Origin: Tricholoma matsutake
Lineage: Eukaryota; Basidiomycota; Agaricomycetes; Agaricales; Tricholomataceae
Reading direction: 5' to 3'
Length of the DNA: 64,000 bases
Assembly: GCA_026075535.2 (NCBI GenBank)
Contig: AP026538.1
Location: 124,001 to 188,000, forward strand
Shown here piece after piece: positions 1-11,013 of this stretch (positions are counted from its first letter, which is position 1; each line of letters starts with the position of its first letter). Position numbers and translations under genes: made by a program. The notes under the pieces were generated by a model that did not search any database, was not told the DNA's origin, and saw only the letters and a list, made by a program, of their open reading frames with translations.

Positions 1-1265
1 TATGTGGAGGTCTGGGGATCAGGGATATTGGACTCAGGTGTTAGGGTGGAGCTTCAGACCGATGGCGTGAGTTTAGTCATCAGGGAGCGAGATGGTATAT
101 GTGCCATTTCAGGGTGCAGCGACTCTTTATCGATGTCACACATAGTGCCAATTGCAGAGAGAGATTGGGTATGCTTATTATTATATCACTTGTCATTTAC
201 GTTGAACTATGCTGCGTCAGCTGTACATCAACAAGATGGACCCATACATGAGGGGCAATGAGCCCATGCATCTGGATCCGAGCAATCTTATGGCGATGAG
301 GTACGATCTATACTCGGCACAGTTCGACCATGGAATGTTCGCTATCATTCCTAAGTGCGGGGAACTACGGGTCCATTTCCTGCAGAATGTTGACAATGCG
401 GGCAACTACTACCACAACACACTATTCACCAATGATCATGTATCACACCAGCTTCTGTTTGCTCGATTCGCTATGCAAATTATCAAGTTTAATAAGTCTG
501 GCAGCGCAAGAGGGGGCGAACTTAGCAGTCACGGAGATACCGGTAGCAATGAGATAGATGATGGTGGTGGCATTGGTAGAGGTAATGGCAGTGGTGGTGG
601 TAGCAGCGGCGGTGGAGATAGTGGCAGTAGAGGCAGCGGTGGTGGTGGTGGTGGCACTAGTGGAGGTGATGGAGTGGATGGGAGTGGGAGTAAACACTTG
701 GAAACTTGTGCACAGAGGAAGCGAAGGGAGGCTGGAAAAATGAAGGAGGATTCCGGGAAGGCAGAAGGTAGTGGAATGGAGAAAAAACAGAGGAAGGTGG
801 CAAAGAAGACAAAGGACAAGGATGACAATGAGGATGAGATGGAGATTGAGGACAAGCTAGATACAGATGCAGAAAGAGGTTTGTAGCCAAACCTTTTATT
901 TGATAGTGTACCGCCCTGAGATGTTCAAACAGAATGTGACCGTAAAGAGCTTGCCCACGACATGGACTTGGCATCGAGGACTGCCTCATTCTTTGGTGAG
1001 CACTTATGTCTGCAAAACAAAGTATTGAATCTTACTTAGAATACCATGGTCCATAGTCGATGAAACTCAACCGATCGACCAATGGAACTTTGATCATTTG
1101 ACATGGTACCCCGGAGCAGCTTCCATACAACGACTGAAGGAAAAGTACCTGAGGCAGAACCCCCAGGTCCATGCTCATAGCAGTGCAATGGTTGAAGCAG
1201 TGTCAGACAGTGAGAGTTCAATTCAGACTAGGTCGGCACCACTTTTACATGAAATCTTCTGCTAA
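1..1265 (+). CDS. HNH_2-type nuclease-domain protein, 5' end outside window
   Basis: Hand-spliced exons: <1-168, 221-878, 933-995, 1057-1265; all introns are GT-AG (169-220, 879-932, 996-1056) and the reading frame stays open to TAA at 1263. Exon 1 carries the HNH_2 core (RDGICAISGC, then SHIVPIAERDW, whose His is the expected metal/catalytic residue). Exon 2 begins with the partner segment (NLMAMRYDLYSAQFDHG) seen in fungal HNH_2 proteins. A Gly/Ser-rich low-complexity stretch (about 550-690) and a Lys-rich, possibly nuclear-targeting stretch (about 715-850) follow. The C-terminus has the family-like YPGAASIQRLKEKYLRQ and QVHAH. Members are common multi-copy proteins in Agaricomycetes; a nuclease fold is expected, the biological role is unknown. 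No internal stop was found, unlike every other gene here. The start codon lies upstream of the window. Confidence 0.8.
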
Positions 1266-2349
1266 AAAACCCTCTCATTTCGAGGTGATGGATCACCTAA
1301 CCCAAGGACCAATCCAATTGTCAAAAAAGTAGGGCCATCGAGGTGTGGGAGTATAGGCCACACCTAGTCTCCCATAGCCAGACAACAAATTTCAAAATTG
1401 TAGATGACAGTCGATCTACTTCAATTGTGGGCCACACCATGTGCTGAGCCCAACGTCAAGGATGTTGGTATTTGTCGGTTCAGGAACGATTGCCAAATGG
1501 CTTAGGGTTTAGGGTTATGAATGAGCAAGGGCTCGCTTTCCTTGTATGTTCCAATTTAAACTGAAACCAGTGCTGTGATGCAAACATGGCTGTCCAGGAT
1601 GGCCACATGTTGCATTGCCAATTCCTGACAGCCCTATTTTGTGCCTACGTTTGCTCACAACACAACAGCCTGAGAAAACCGACTGTTGCCCAATTCGAGA
1701 CCGGTACCTCTGGTGCGCTGGAGTTGTGGGGATCTACAGTGGTTATTTGCAGTGAAGAACTGTTGATTGTGATTGCTTCTTACCAGAGCCATTCTGGCAC
1801 AATGATTCACAGGACATGTTCAATTGCAACCACTTGAGCGGTGGTTGAAGATTCACGGAGGTGTCCAAATTATCGCACTGCTTTTGCTTTCTGCTGGGGC
1901 CAGCATGTGGACCACAGGCCATTGTGGGATGCAGTGGGCAATTGGAGATAGGTGGATCGACTGCCTGGGATTTTCCTTTATCGTGACGGTGGGACGATGT
2001 AGGCGGTGTGGTTGGCAAAATGGCCGGGTTATGCACAGTTAACATGGACCAGTAGAGTTACAACGAGAGAGATGCCGTACCACGACTGTGATCTGGCCAT
2101 CAGGACGCCCACTTGGTCTACTTCCCTGAACCTTTGTCATCAATAGCAGAAAATATCAGTCTCGCAATACACTAACCAGTTCATCATCATAGTGACTCTG
2201 ATCCAGAAATGCCTCAACCCAAACTGCAACACTGTCTCCTGCAAGAAGTCAAAGGAAGTGTATGAGAGTTCTTGAACTCGACATCCGAAGTTGGGAAAGT
2301 AGATCGGGGAGGACGTCTGTGACCTAGATGTGGCTGGGTGTCTGACTTA
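1266..2349. other. Intergenic, no supported gene
   Basis: Only short open frames are present and none matches a family I recognise. Two TTAGGG-like units occur at about 1502-1516, too few to be telomeric. A small inverted repeat lies near 1345-1370 (GTGTGG...CCACACC). Confidence 0.5.
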
Positions 2350-2491
2350 AGGCTCCAACCGTACTATCTATATAACTGTTTTAAACGGTTTATTCCATAA
2401 CTGTTTACGTTTACGTTTAGGCCTCCAGAGCCAGGGAGGTGTATACAGTAGTTATACAGTATGTAAACGGTTAAACAGTTTGGTTGAAGCC
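2350..2491. repeat. Small MITE-like inverted-repeat element
   Basis: The left side starts GGCTCCAACC and continues with AACTGTTTTAAACGGTTTA; the right side ends TAAACGGTTAAACAGTTTGG then GGTTGAAGCC, giving an imperfect terminal inverted repeat of about 40 bp around a short GC-richer centre. There is no coding potential. A target duplication is not clear. It resembles non-autonomous DNA-transposon relics; the superfamily cannot be assigned. Confidence 0.4.
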
Positions 2492-2817
2492 TGAGCCTGA
2501 CAGCTCAGAATTTTTTTATTGATTGTTTCACTGATAATCTCTCAATCTCAACGACCATGCTGCAACACCAGAGTCGAGACAACCCTGATCCTAAAAATAT
2601 CTTGTCCGATGACCAAAAATGAAAGTGGCAAGCAACCGATTGTGCTCAGGGTGTTGACTCTTATTTTCAGACAGTGGAAGCGACCACTAAACCCCGCCAA
2701 GCTCAAGGTTAGTGCAATAGAATTTGAGATTAGCTATAATAATAAAAGCTTACCTGGATTATGAACAGCACCTCAATTAAAAATCGCCATCCCGAATGAT
2801 GCATCTAAACCAGATGG

Positions 2818-4272
2818 TATGGCAAGCTAGAGTGATCAGCTGAGTTTTGGTCAGCCATAACCTCAAAACGGTTGGCCATCAACCCTGCAATGGTCAGCCA
2901 TCATCCTGGAAAAGGAAAATCCAAGACCCTTGGACACCTCATTATTTATAAATAAATTTGAAGTCATTATCTAACATCAAGTATCTCCAATTCAGCAGAG
3001 GCAAGAAAACATGTCAAAAAAAGTAATATTCATAGGCATAGTATTCATAGGCATAAGCAAGTATGGTATCAAAGTTCTGAGAATGGAAGTAAAGAGTGTT
3101 GCATCCTTGGGTAATGAGTTAGTAGGTTGCATTATGTGGTCTAACTAACTTATGTCAGGAGTGGCCTAGGCATCTGCAATGCGAGGCTTTTTCAAGCGTT
3201 AAATTTCTCCAGCAACATCCTCTTTATTCTTCTTTTCATATAAGTCCCCTCCATGATATGGACACTTCTTGATCATGCAGCTGATTTTGAAGTAATTCTG
3301 CTGTTTTTTGTGAGCGCTGATTATGCATTGAAGTGTTGAAAATGGAATGGTTATTGTGGGCTCATCTTGATTCTCTACCTCCAAAGTACAATAGAGATGC
3401 TTGTTTAGAATGTTCATTGCTGTGGGCCCATTCGGTTCTTCAGGAAGAATCTACAACCCAAACATAGATATTAGTGAGTTGCGAGGCATTTCCAGAGGAA
3501 AGGCACTTGCCGTGTACAGAGCATGTTGAGAAACCACAAACTTGATGTACTTTCCCTTGAATTTTGAAACACATGAAAACTTAGTGGCGGCAGGCACGAC
3601 ATAGTTCACTAGCCTCATCAGCATGACTATCACATCTTGTTAGGTGATTCAATAATTTTGAGCCCGACTCTTCCAAGGTCTCAAATGTTTCAGCATAGTC
3701 TGCTTCCCAGAATGCACATGTCACCTTCTTCAAGCCTCATGGTTGTTGTCCCACTGAAACAGCAGGATTGCACTCGATCTTCACACTGATTGCTAGCCAC
3801 ACCCTGCTGAGGGAACAAGCAACATATCTCCCAAGATCATATGCAAGTTTCTGCTCATTCTCACTATAGGCCACTTCCCAGACAACTGTTGGCCATGCTT
3901 GTGTTAGTGGTTGCTTTGTGGGGTGGTCCTCATACAGACTGAAATCCGGACTCTTGATACCATCTTCCAAGTCAACATCTGTAGAGCCTCCCAGGCGAAC
4001 TAAGCCTGCATCAACCAAGAACAAAGAGCAACCTTCAGTGTCATTGGTGTTGACACTGAAGAAGAGAGTAAACATGATTTCGTGTCCAAATGTCGGGTAG
4101 TGCACAATCAACTTGTCTCCTGAGAAATCACACCTATGATGTCATTAGGCTTGCCATGAACCAGAGAACCCGATGTACCTGAGATTCTCCCAACCTGGCA
4201 ACTCTCCCACTCTGGACTTTGCCTGTAACTTATCAATGATGTCTGATGAGATGCCCACAATAGATATTTGCT
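2818..4272. repeat. Left inverted arm
   Basis: Reverse complement of 9532-10986. The central part is nearly identical: translated segments of 124 and 72 residues match fully and one of 60 residues has a single difference. The two ends are more diverged, with differences mainly of the CG/TG/CA type. Homology stops at about 2818 and 4272. Confidence 0.85.
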
Positions 4273-4293
4273 GTTTTGTAAGTATAGTACCAA
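3199..4293 (-). pseudogene. Uma2-like (PD-(D/E)XK fold) protein, 5'-truncated copy
   Basis: Inverted copy of the gene at 9339-10605. It keeps the nuclease-fold core (SPDFSLYEDHP, then PTVVWEVAYSENEQKLAYD), which resembles the PD...E-V-x-S pattern of Uma2-type putative restriction endonucleases. It lacks the N-terminal exon because homology ends at the inner arm boundary. It shares the in-frame TGA (3737-3739, minus strand) and the downstream frameshift of the other copy, so both lesions predate the duplication or were homogenised by gene conversion. Confidence 0.6.
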
Positions 4294-4390
4294 AGTTCCG
4301 AGAGTGGGTGGGAGTGTTGCATCCTCAGGTAGTGGTTATGGTTCTTAAGATGGAATAGTTAGTTTTAGTTTGTCCATGTAGTCAGGAGAA
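4279..4390 (+). repeat. Diverged direct repeat of 3058-3165
   Basis: The stretch from AGTATAGTACCAAAGTTC through GAGTGTTGCATCCT to ATGTAGTCAGGAG parallels 3058-3165 (AGTATGGTATCAAAGTTC, GAGTGTTGCATCCT, TTATGTCAGGAG). It lies just upstream of the alpha-kinase ATG at 4442 while its counterpart lies inside the left arm. It may be a shared 5' or 3' flank of the genes carried in this block, or a trace of an earlier rearrangement. Confidence 0.45.
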
Positions 4391-4441
4391 CTCCGAATCT
4401 TACAAAGAAACAAAACTACCAAATTTTTTTTTCCACTCACC

Positions 4442-7047
4442 ATGTCGTCCAATGTTGAGGCTGCTTATTTTACCACTGACAATTCCAATTCTGTTGTCTG
4501 TCAACATTGCTTGCAGTCCTTTGAGGAAGGGACAGAGCTCTATTTTATGCACAATAAAAAACCTGATGGGAGGGGTAAACAAGTCTGTGGTGGCTGTTGT
4601 CAGTACTACCTCAGAAAGACAGAGACTTACCAGCACACCCTGAGTTTGTCTCAGTCTATACATGCTTCATTACCTAATAAGTCTATGATTTTAGGTCTTG
4701 CCAGTGCTTCGGCTTCTGTGCAGATCACTCCAGTTGCACAGCCAGCAGTCAGCCATCAGAATATCCACAAAGCTGTTGCTGATGCACAAAGATGTGGTAT
4801 GACTGAATCTATCATATGCCGAAAACCTTGGAACTAAATCATGACACTCGCCTACAGGCCAAAACCACCCAGTGCGTATCAGTCAACTCGTCACTTCGAT
4901 GCCACCACCAATGGCCATGAGGCAGCACAGTACTCAGAGGTCGATCGTAAGCAGAGATGCATGACCGAAACGTAACTCTGGCTCCAAACAGACCAGTGGG
5001 CATCCCAGTTTTTATGGTCAAGGTGTTTTGATATGTCTGATTGTTGTCCCGAAATTTGTATCAGAGCCCAATATGCTGGTACAGCCTGGTTATCAAGAAG
5101 CACATAAGATTTACGATGAGATGCGACAATTCTTTGCCCAAAGGGCAATGTCAGCACATGGTGGCGAGGTTGTTGTTATCAAGGTCACTATGATGTCTTT
5201 GAAGCCTGGTAATAGGAATCCTTCAGTTGGTTCAGTCCATGAGACAAACATAAGTCAACTGATTTCCTAATCTGTAGCTTCACAGAACATATCAGAGACG
5301 ATCTCCAATATACCTGTTTACATCGGTGTTCAGGAACTCAAGAAGATCACATACTTTACTCTGCTTCCTCCCTTCATGAAATGGTCCAAGGAGGATTCTC
5401 TGGATATCGACGACCTTTGGTTGCACTTCAAAGATTGGGTGGAGCTCATTCCTTTAGGACCCAGTAATGAGGACACTGGTGCGATCTCATCCAATTTTTT
5501 TCTGCCAAAAGGGAAATCGAAGACAGTACAATTTCATATAATAGGGTGTTGGAGCTGTATCTGGAACTAGTGTACGATAGATATGCAGAGATTCAGACAC
5601 GTCTAGAGGACATGGAAGATCAATCAGTGCATTCAATTCACTGACTACTATATATTATTAATTGACCCAATACAGGTGCATCTGCCTATTCAACAAGTAC
5701 AGAAGATGTTGATATCATATCTTACAGAAATGAAGGATGAAGATAGACAGTCTTTCACATTGTTACCAGGATCTGATAGCTTGCCAGCTTCGACTGCCCT
5801 TGTAGCACAAAAGCGCTTGAGAAAGCGCCAACTTTCTGTAAGAATCACAATCTAACAATAAGCTGAATCGTCAAAACTAAACTGGCTGTTTGATAACAGA
5901 AAGCCAGCATCAGGTCCCCCCCTCATGCCAAGCTGTGCCTCACTGACCAGCCAGTCACTGATGCTGCCAAACTTCCCACCATGTCGTCTGTGCAGACTAA
6001 GGGTCTAGGCTCAGATCCAGGCTCACCAACTGCTCATGATGTATGATGAGCTCTCAAAGCCCAGATTGCACCATCTAAGAGGAATGTGAAATCCATCTGT
6101 GAGTTTCCGACGTTTTAAGGTTGAGAAACTAATGAATTGTGCCCCATCATTAGTGAACACCCTGTCTGTGCAATGCATGCTCTATCCGACAGCCGCAACG
6201 ACTTTTTCTAGCCTGATTAGTCAAGCATGCTCATTTGATGCCATTAAGGATTGTGAAGGCCCTACCACTTCAATGCTCATCTATAATCCTAATGCAACAC
6301 CAAAATATGGTGGTTTCAAACAGGTGTTGTTTGGTCACTTGAGTCGTCCTCTCAGCTCTGGTTCCACTTCCATCTGCATCAAACAGTGCTGGTATCTATG
6401 CATGGCATCGGGGGGTCGGCTCACCTATGACAACCACACACAAATTACCAAGCTTAGTGCAGAGATCAATTGCCTGCACTGTGCTTCAGCGCTTATGGGA
6501 ATCATTTATGATTTTGTTGACAAACATGTCAAAATGCATGGTCTGCCTTCTTTCATCATCCCAAAAATGCACTTCGTGAAGAATGCACTTGCTATGGTTG
6601 ATATGACACATGAGACATATATGGTAGAAGAAGTTATCGATGAAGCAGTTGATGGAATGTTTGTGAAGTACATTGGAAGTGGTTCTGTGAAACCATATAA
6701 TCTTCTCAGTGGTACTGCAGCTCATTGAGCTGGATTCCTGGCCTTTTCTCAACATGTGCAATATCTGAAGACAAAGGGCCTTGCGTTTATAGGGTATTTC
6801 CAGGGTAAATCAAGTATGACCAACTAACCAAACATGCATATACTAATATTTTTTTTCAGGTGGAACATGTTTATTGACAGATCCCCAGATAATAACTGCA
6901 TCATGCATTTCTAAAAAAGTGTTCTATATGTTCAATTTTCGTGGCCCTCCCACCTCTGCCCTTATGTTGATGAATGTCTGGCTCGACTCAAGCATTCAAG
7001 CCATTCAAGCCATTCAAGCCATGACTAAGTCAAGTACATACAAATAA
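4442..7047 (+). pseudogene. Alpha-type protein kinase (MHCK/eEF2K fold), nonsense-mutated
   Basis: The ATG at 4442 opens an exon with a Cys-rich finger (CQHCLQSF, then CGGCCQYYL, with a YFMH between) typical of a zinc-binding module. Further exons follow across short introns (for example PVYIGVQELKK and KDWVELIPLGP near 5320-5460). The kinase domain occupies about 6260-6920: KQCWY, TKLSAEINCL, the signature YMVEEVIDEAVDG..FVKYIG, LAFSQHVQYLK, and after an AG acceptor near 6860 GGTCLTDPQI, the conserved alpha-kinase C-terminal motif. TGA at 6726-6728 interrupts the domain where relatives have Arg, and the usual DLQG-like element reads YFQG. Such kinases are expanded in some Agaricomycetes; substrates are unknown. 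Exon ends are approximate. Confidence 0.7.
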
Positions 7048-7263
7048 AGTGTCTCGTCTTCATTCCCACTACTTCAGTAGTGGGTTTTACTTTCTGTCAA
7101 AATTTACATACTTGCCTATGTAATTTCGGGGTCTGTCCAGGTGGGCATCAGTTTTCCCACTACTACCACTCTGAGCATGCAGCAGAGGTTGGTTGGTACA
7201 GGAAAATTAAAAAAACTAATATCATTTCAAAGTACAAAAGTGATAAGACTGCGGAAGTAATAA

Positions 7264-9034
7264 TCAAGCAGAAAGTTCATTGTCACCAGTACCACCATCA
7301 GTGTCACTCTCCCCATCAGATGTAAAGTAAGCATATTCGGGATGTGGCACAGGGTCACTACTCAAGACATCTATAATGGACATCCCCTGGTCTGGTTGTG
7401 CATTTTGTTCATGGCTACTGAGAATATCTGTAAGTTCTTCATCACTTCCATCACACAGCCGCTTCAAAAGATTGAGGTAAATATCCCAAAAAGTCTTGGT
7501 CATTATTTCTGGTCGTCCAATCGTTGCATAGAGAATGTCTGCATGCTCGTGAAAAGCATGGGGTACCAGTTCGAATACAGGGTGATCTTGTTGAGCATGT
7601 AGAGCTTCGACTTCATCTAAAAGCTCAGGAGTGACAGGTATCTAACACAGTAACAGTGCATGAGGCTCAAGTAGGATAGGGGAGCATGCTAAATGAACCT
7701 TGAAATGAACTGCATTGAAATGGGATGGGCGAGAGCATATCAAAGTGGGGATTCCATGCGGTAAGATTTTGTTCCTGACAGCACATGGAGCCATTGTGTT
7801 TTTGAACTTGACCCAGCTGTCAATTTCGGTCTGCAGCCATGGAATCGCAAACCAATGGAAAATAAGACTGTGAAGGGGAGATGTTAGATATATAGCTATG
7901 TGAGTAGGACTGACTTACTTCTCAAGAGTGTCGTTCATATCATACCAACCCCTTTGTACACCTTGCTCCAACATATCCTCGAAACCTGGAGCAAGGTCAT
8001 GACTAAAGACTGACCACTTTATTTCCAAAAGTATGTTGTTATGCCCCTTTGCAAAGTGATGGTGTAGAGTGTTTGTGAGGCTTGGGTCAAGGTGGTGTCA
8101 TATCACTGTGTGTGCATTGGCAACTCCATAATTTTCTGAGCCAGGATCACTTTGAGTTATAATTGGAACACCTATTGTATGACTTTACGAGCGAACTACA
8201 AGCATTGGATGATACAACACACTACCAATTTGCCAACACATGTCAATATAGAACTTAGCTACAAGCCTTGGATTTTTGTTTGTCCACCAGATTTTCATCC
8301 AATTGATTTCACCTGAAAATGCTTCTAATCTGGCATGCAACCACAAACCAAACCATCCCCACTTGTCATGTTGATCCTGAGGCCATACGTCATTAACACC
8401 TGCTGCCCAAAAATGCCTCCACTTGAAACCATGTTGGCGACGCTCTTTAACTTCATCAGGTTCCACCATGTTCAGGAGATGAGTGATGAGTGTTCTGAAC
8501 AACCATCAGAAGCAACAAAAATAATATTAGACAACTACACTCACCATGGGGCATGTACACCATGTATTGTTCAAAGTGACTTCCAGATACTCTCTGCACC
8601 ACATAGTGGGAAACGTTGGTGGATTTCACGGACTTGATCATAGATTGAATCCATAGTGTGCTTTTGTTGATGAGTTGACATGAGGTTCCATTTCTTCCAT
8701 AATCTTTGAACAGTGATGACACTGGAACAATAGATTTATCAGAGCTCTGGGATGACACTGACATCTCTACCTCAACCCATAAGTCTCAGTATTATAGTGA
8801 AACTTGAGCAATTCCATGATTTGAACATCTGAGCACCCCAGTCCAAAGTACTCCTCAAATGGTCTGCGAATGTCTTCATCTGGTGCTAAAAAATAATAGT
8901 TATATGATTGAATCACCTAGGGCAAGAGGATGAGGTACTGACAACAAGGCTTGTATTGGTTTTTTCAGGGCATTCAAGTTTGAGGTCAAGTCACAAAGAA
9001 CAAAATGCCTATTGTCAATGGTATTGCCAAATCT
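7264..9034 (-). pseudogene. Integrase-core (DDE) domain protein, fungal family
   Basis: Read on the minus strand from about 9034: RFGNTIDNRHF, then an intron, PDEDIRRPFEEYFG, an intron, LWKKWNLMSTHQQKHT (helix-turn-helix-like region), then the integrase core WAAGVNDVWPQDQHDKWG, WWTNKNPRL, PIITQSDPGSENYG and NNILLEIKW. The Asp of GVNDVW, the Asp of TQSDPG and the Glu of LLEIKW are the likely D-D-E residues. The C-terminus (HPVFELVPHAF, KTFWDIY) is typical of this family, followed by an acidic tail. TGA codons at 8098-8100 and 8571-8573 (minus strand) break the frame, both at positions where relatives have Arg. The family is common in mushrooms; transposition activity is inferred from the fold only. 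Confidence 0.7.
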
Positions 9035-9338
9035 AGAAATCACGTGTGATGGTGGCTGGCTCAGAGTACAAGTATCGATAAGCCACTGATATCAAGTCGT
9101 ATCATACAAAGATGCTACCCCACCAACTCCTGGGCCTGAATTGTCATAGATCGACTACATATTTGACCCTTGAAGCCTCATTTCCTCGTACTCCACCCCC
9201 TCTACTCCAAAACATGGCAGAGTCTCTTCTAATGTGCTTGGTCAGAAAGCCACACCATCGGTGGGCTGAAACAAAACAGTTTCTCCAGAGGGTCTTGCCA
9301 ATTATGGTGCTATCAGTCTTCCAACGCCTCACCCCTCA

Positions 9339-10605
9339 TTGGACTCCCCTGACAACCCACAACACCTGCCTTCATCTCTCCCCTCTGATCGTACTGATCC
9401 CACCATAATTGCCCCTTCTACGCCTTGGTCCTCATTAGAATCTGCCAACCAATCCCATGCCCCATCCTTTGATCAAGTTATATCTAGGCTGAAGCCACTA
9501 CTGTATGGGACAGCTGGGACAGCTGGAGAGTGCAAGATATCTATGGTGGGCATCTTGTCAGACATCGTTGATAAGTTATGGGCAAAGTCCAGAGCAGGAG
9601 AGTTGCCAGGTTGGGAGAATCTCAGGTACATCAGGTTCTCTGGTTCATGGCAAGCCTAATGACATCATAGGTGTGATTTCTCAGGAGACAAGTTGATTGT
9701 GCACTACCCGACATTTGGACACGAAATCATGTTTACTCTCTTCTTCAGTGTCAACACCAATGACACTGAAGGTTGCTCTTTGTTCTTGGTTGATGCAGGC
9801 TTAGTTCGCCTGGGAGGCTCTACAGATGTTGACTTGGAAGATGGTATCAAGAGTCCGGATTTCAGTCTGTATGAGGACCACCCCACAAAGCAACCACTAA
9901 CACAAGCATGGCCAACAGTTGTCTGGGAAGTGGCCTATAGTGAGAATGAGCAGAAACTTGCATATGATCTTGGGAGATATGTTGCTTGTTCCCTCAGCAG
10001 GGTGTGGCTAGCAATCAGTGTGAAGATCGAGTGCAATCCTGCTGTGTCAGTGGGACAACAACCATGAGGCTTGAAGAAGGTGACATGTGCATTCTGGGAA
10101 GCAGACTATGCTGAAACATTTGAGACCTTGGAAGAGTCGGGCTCAAAATTATTGAATCACCTAACAAGATGTGATAGTCATGCTGATGAGGCTAGTGAAC
10201 TATGTCATGCCTGCCGCCACTAAGTTTTCATGTGTTTCAAAATTCAAGGGAAAGTACATCAAGTTTGTGGTTTCTCAACATGCTCTGTACACGGCAAGTG
10301 CCTTTCCTCTGGAAATGCCTCGCAACTCACTAATATCTATGTTTGGGTTGTAGATTCTTCCTGAAGAACCGAATGGGCCCACAGCAATGAACATTCTAAA
10401 CAAGCATCTCTATTGTACTTTGGAGGTAGAGAATCAAGATGAGCCCACAATAACCATTCCATTTTCAACACTTCAATGCATAATCAGCGCTCACAAAAAA
10501 CAGCAGAATTACTTCAAAATCAGCTGCATGATCAAGAAGTGTCCATATCATGGAGGGGACTTATATGAAAAGAAGAATAAAGAGGATGTTGCTGGAGAAA
10601 TTTAA
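9339..10605 (+). pseudogene. Uma2-like (PD-(D/E)XK fold) protein, longer copy
   Basis: Exon 1 from ATG 9339 to 9625, GT-AG intron 9626-9670, exon 2 from 9671 in phase (GWENLR joined to CDFSGDK). The core has HYPTFGHEIMF, SPDFSLY and PTVVWEVAYSENEQKLAYD, as in Uma2-type putative endonucleases. An in-frame TGA at 10065-10067 splits QQP from GLKKVTCAFWEADYAE, where relatives have Arg. About 110 bp later the frame shifts into YVMPAATKFSCVSKFKGKY, and a last segment (10387-10605) ends EDVAGEI. Everything after about 9532 lies in the right inverted arm; only this copy has the N-terminal exon, so it is probably the source copy. Confidence 0.6.
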
Positions 10606-10986
10606 CGCTTGAAAAAGCCTCGCATTGCAGATGCCTAGGCCACTCCTGACATAAGTTAGTTAGACCACATAATGCAACCTACTAACTCATTACCCAAGGA
10701 TGCAACACTCTTTACTTCCATTCTCAGAACTTTGATACCATACTTGCTTATGCCTATGAATACTATGCCTATGAATATTACTTTTTTTGACATGTTTTCT
10801 TGCCTCTGCTGAATTGGAGATACTTGATGTTAGATAATGACTTCAAATTTATTTATAAATAATGAGGTGTCCAAGGGTCTTGGATTTTCCTTTTCCAGGA
10901 TGATGGCTGACCATTGCAGGGTTGATGGCCGACCATTTCGAGGTTACGGCTGACCAAAACTCAGCTGATCACTCTAGCTTGCCATA
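9532..10986. repeat. Right inverted arm
   Basis: Inverted partner of 2818-4272. The outer end reads ...CTAGCTTGCCATA and is followed by GATGG. Near both ends the arms differ as CG versus TG or CA, and some dinucleotides read CA in one arm and TG in the other, again pointing to lost CpG. Confidence 0.85.
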
Positions 10987-11013
10987 GATGGGGGTGCCAT
11001 CAAAAATGGCACC

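Larger units (their letters stand above)
2813..10991. mobile_element. Candidate composite element with 1.45-kb terminal inverted repeats
   Basis: Two inverted arms (2818-4272 and 9532-10986) enclose 5.26 kb holding an alpha-kinase relic and a DDE integrase-core relic. The outer edges of the arms begin TATGGCAAGC and are flanked on both sides by the same 5 bases, GATGG (2813-2817 and 10987-10991), as a target-site duplication would be. Known large-TIR elements such as Polintons would carry polB, packaging ATPase and protease genes, and none is seen. The alternative is a chance inverted segmental duplication with a coincidental 5-bp match. Whether the integrase-core gene mobilises the unit is inference. 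Confidence 0.45.

Noticed and set aside
529..855. Minus-strand Pro/Ser-rich frame
   Set aside because: Shadow of the Gly/Ser- and Lys-rich exon of the HNH_2 gene.
1502..1516. TTAGGG repeats as a telomere trace
   Set aside because: Only two units within other sequence.
2813..10991. Polinton/Maverick identity for the long-TIR block
   Set aside because: No polB, protease, ATPase or capsid gene is seen, and the flanking repeat is 5 bp, not the usual 6.
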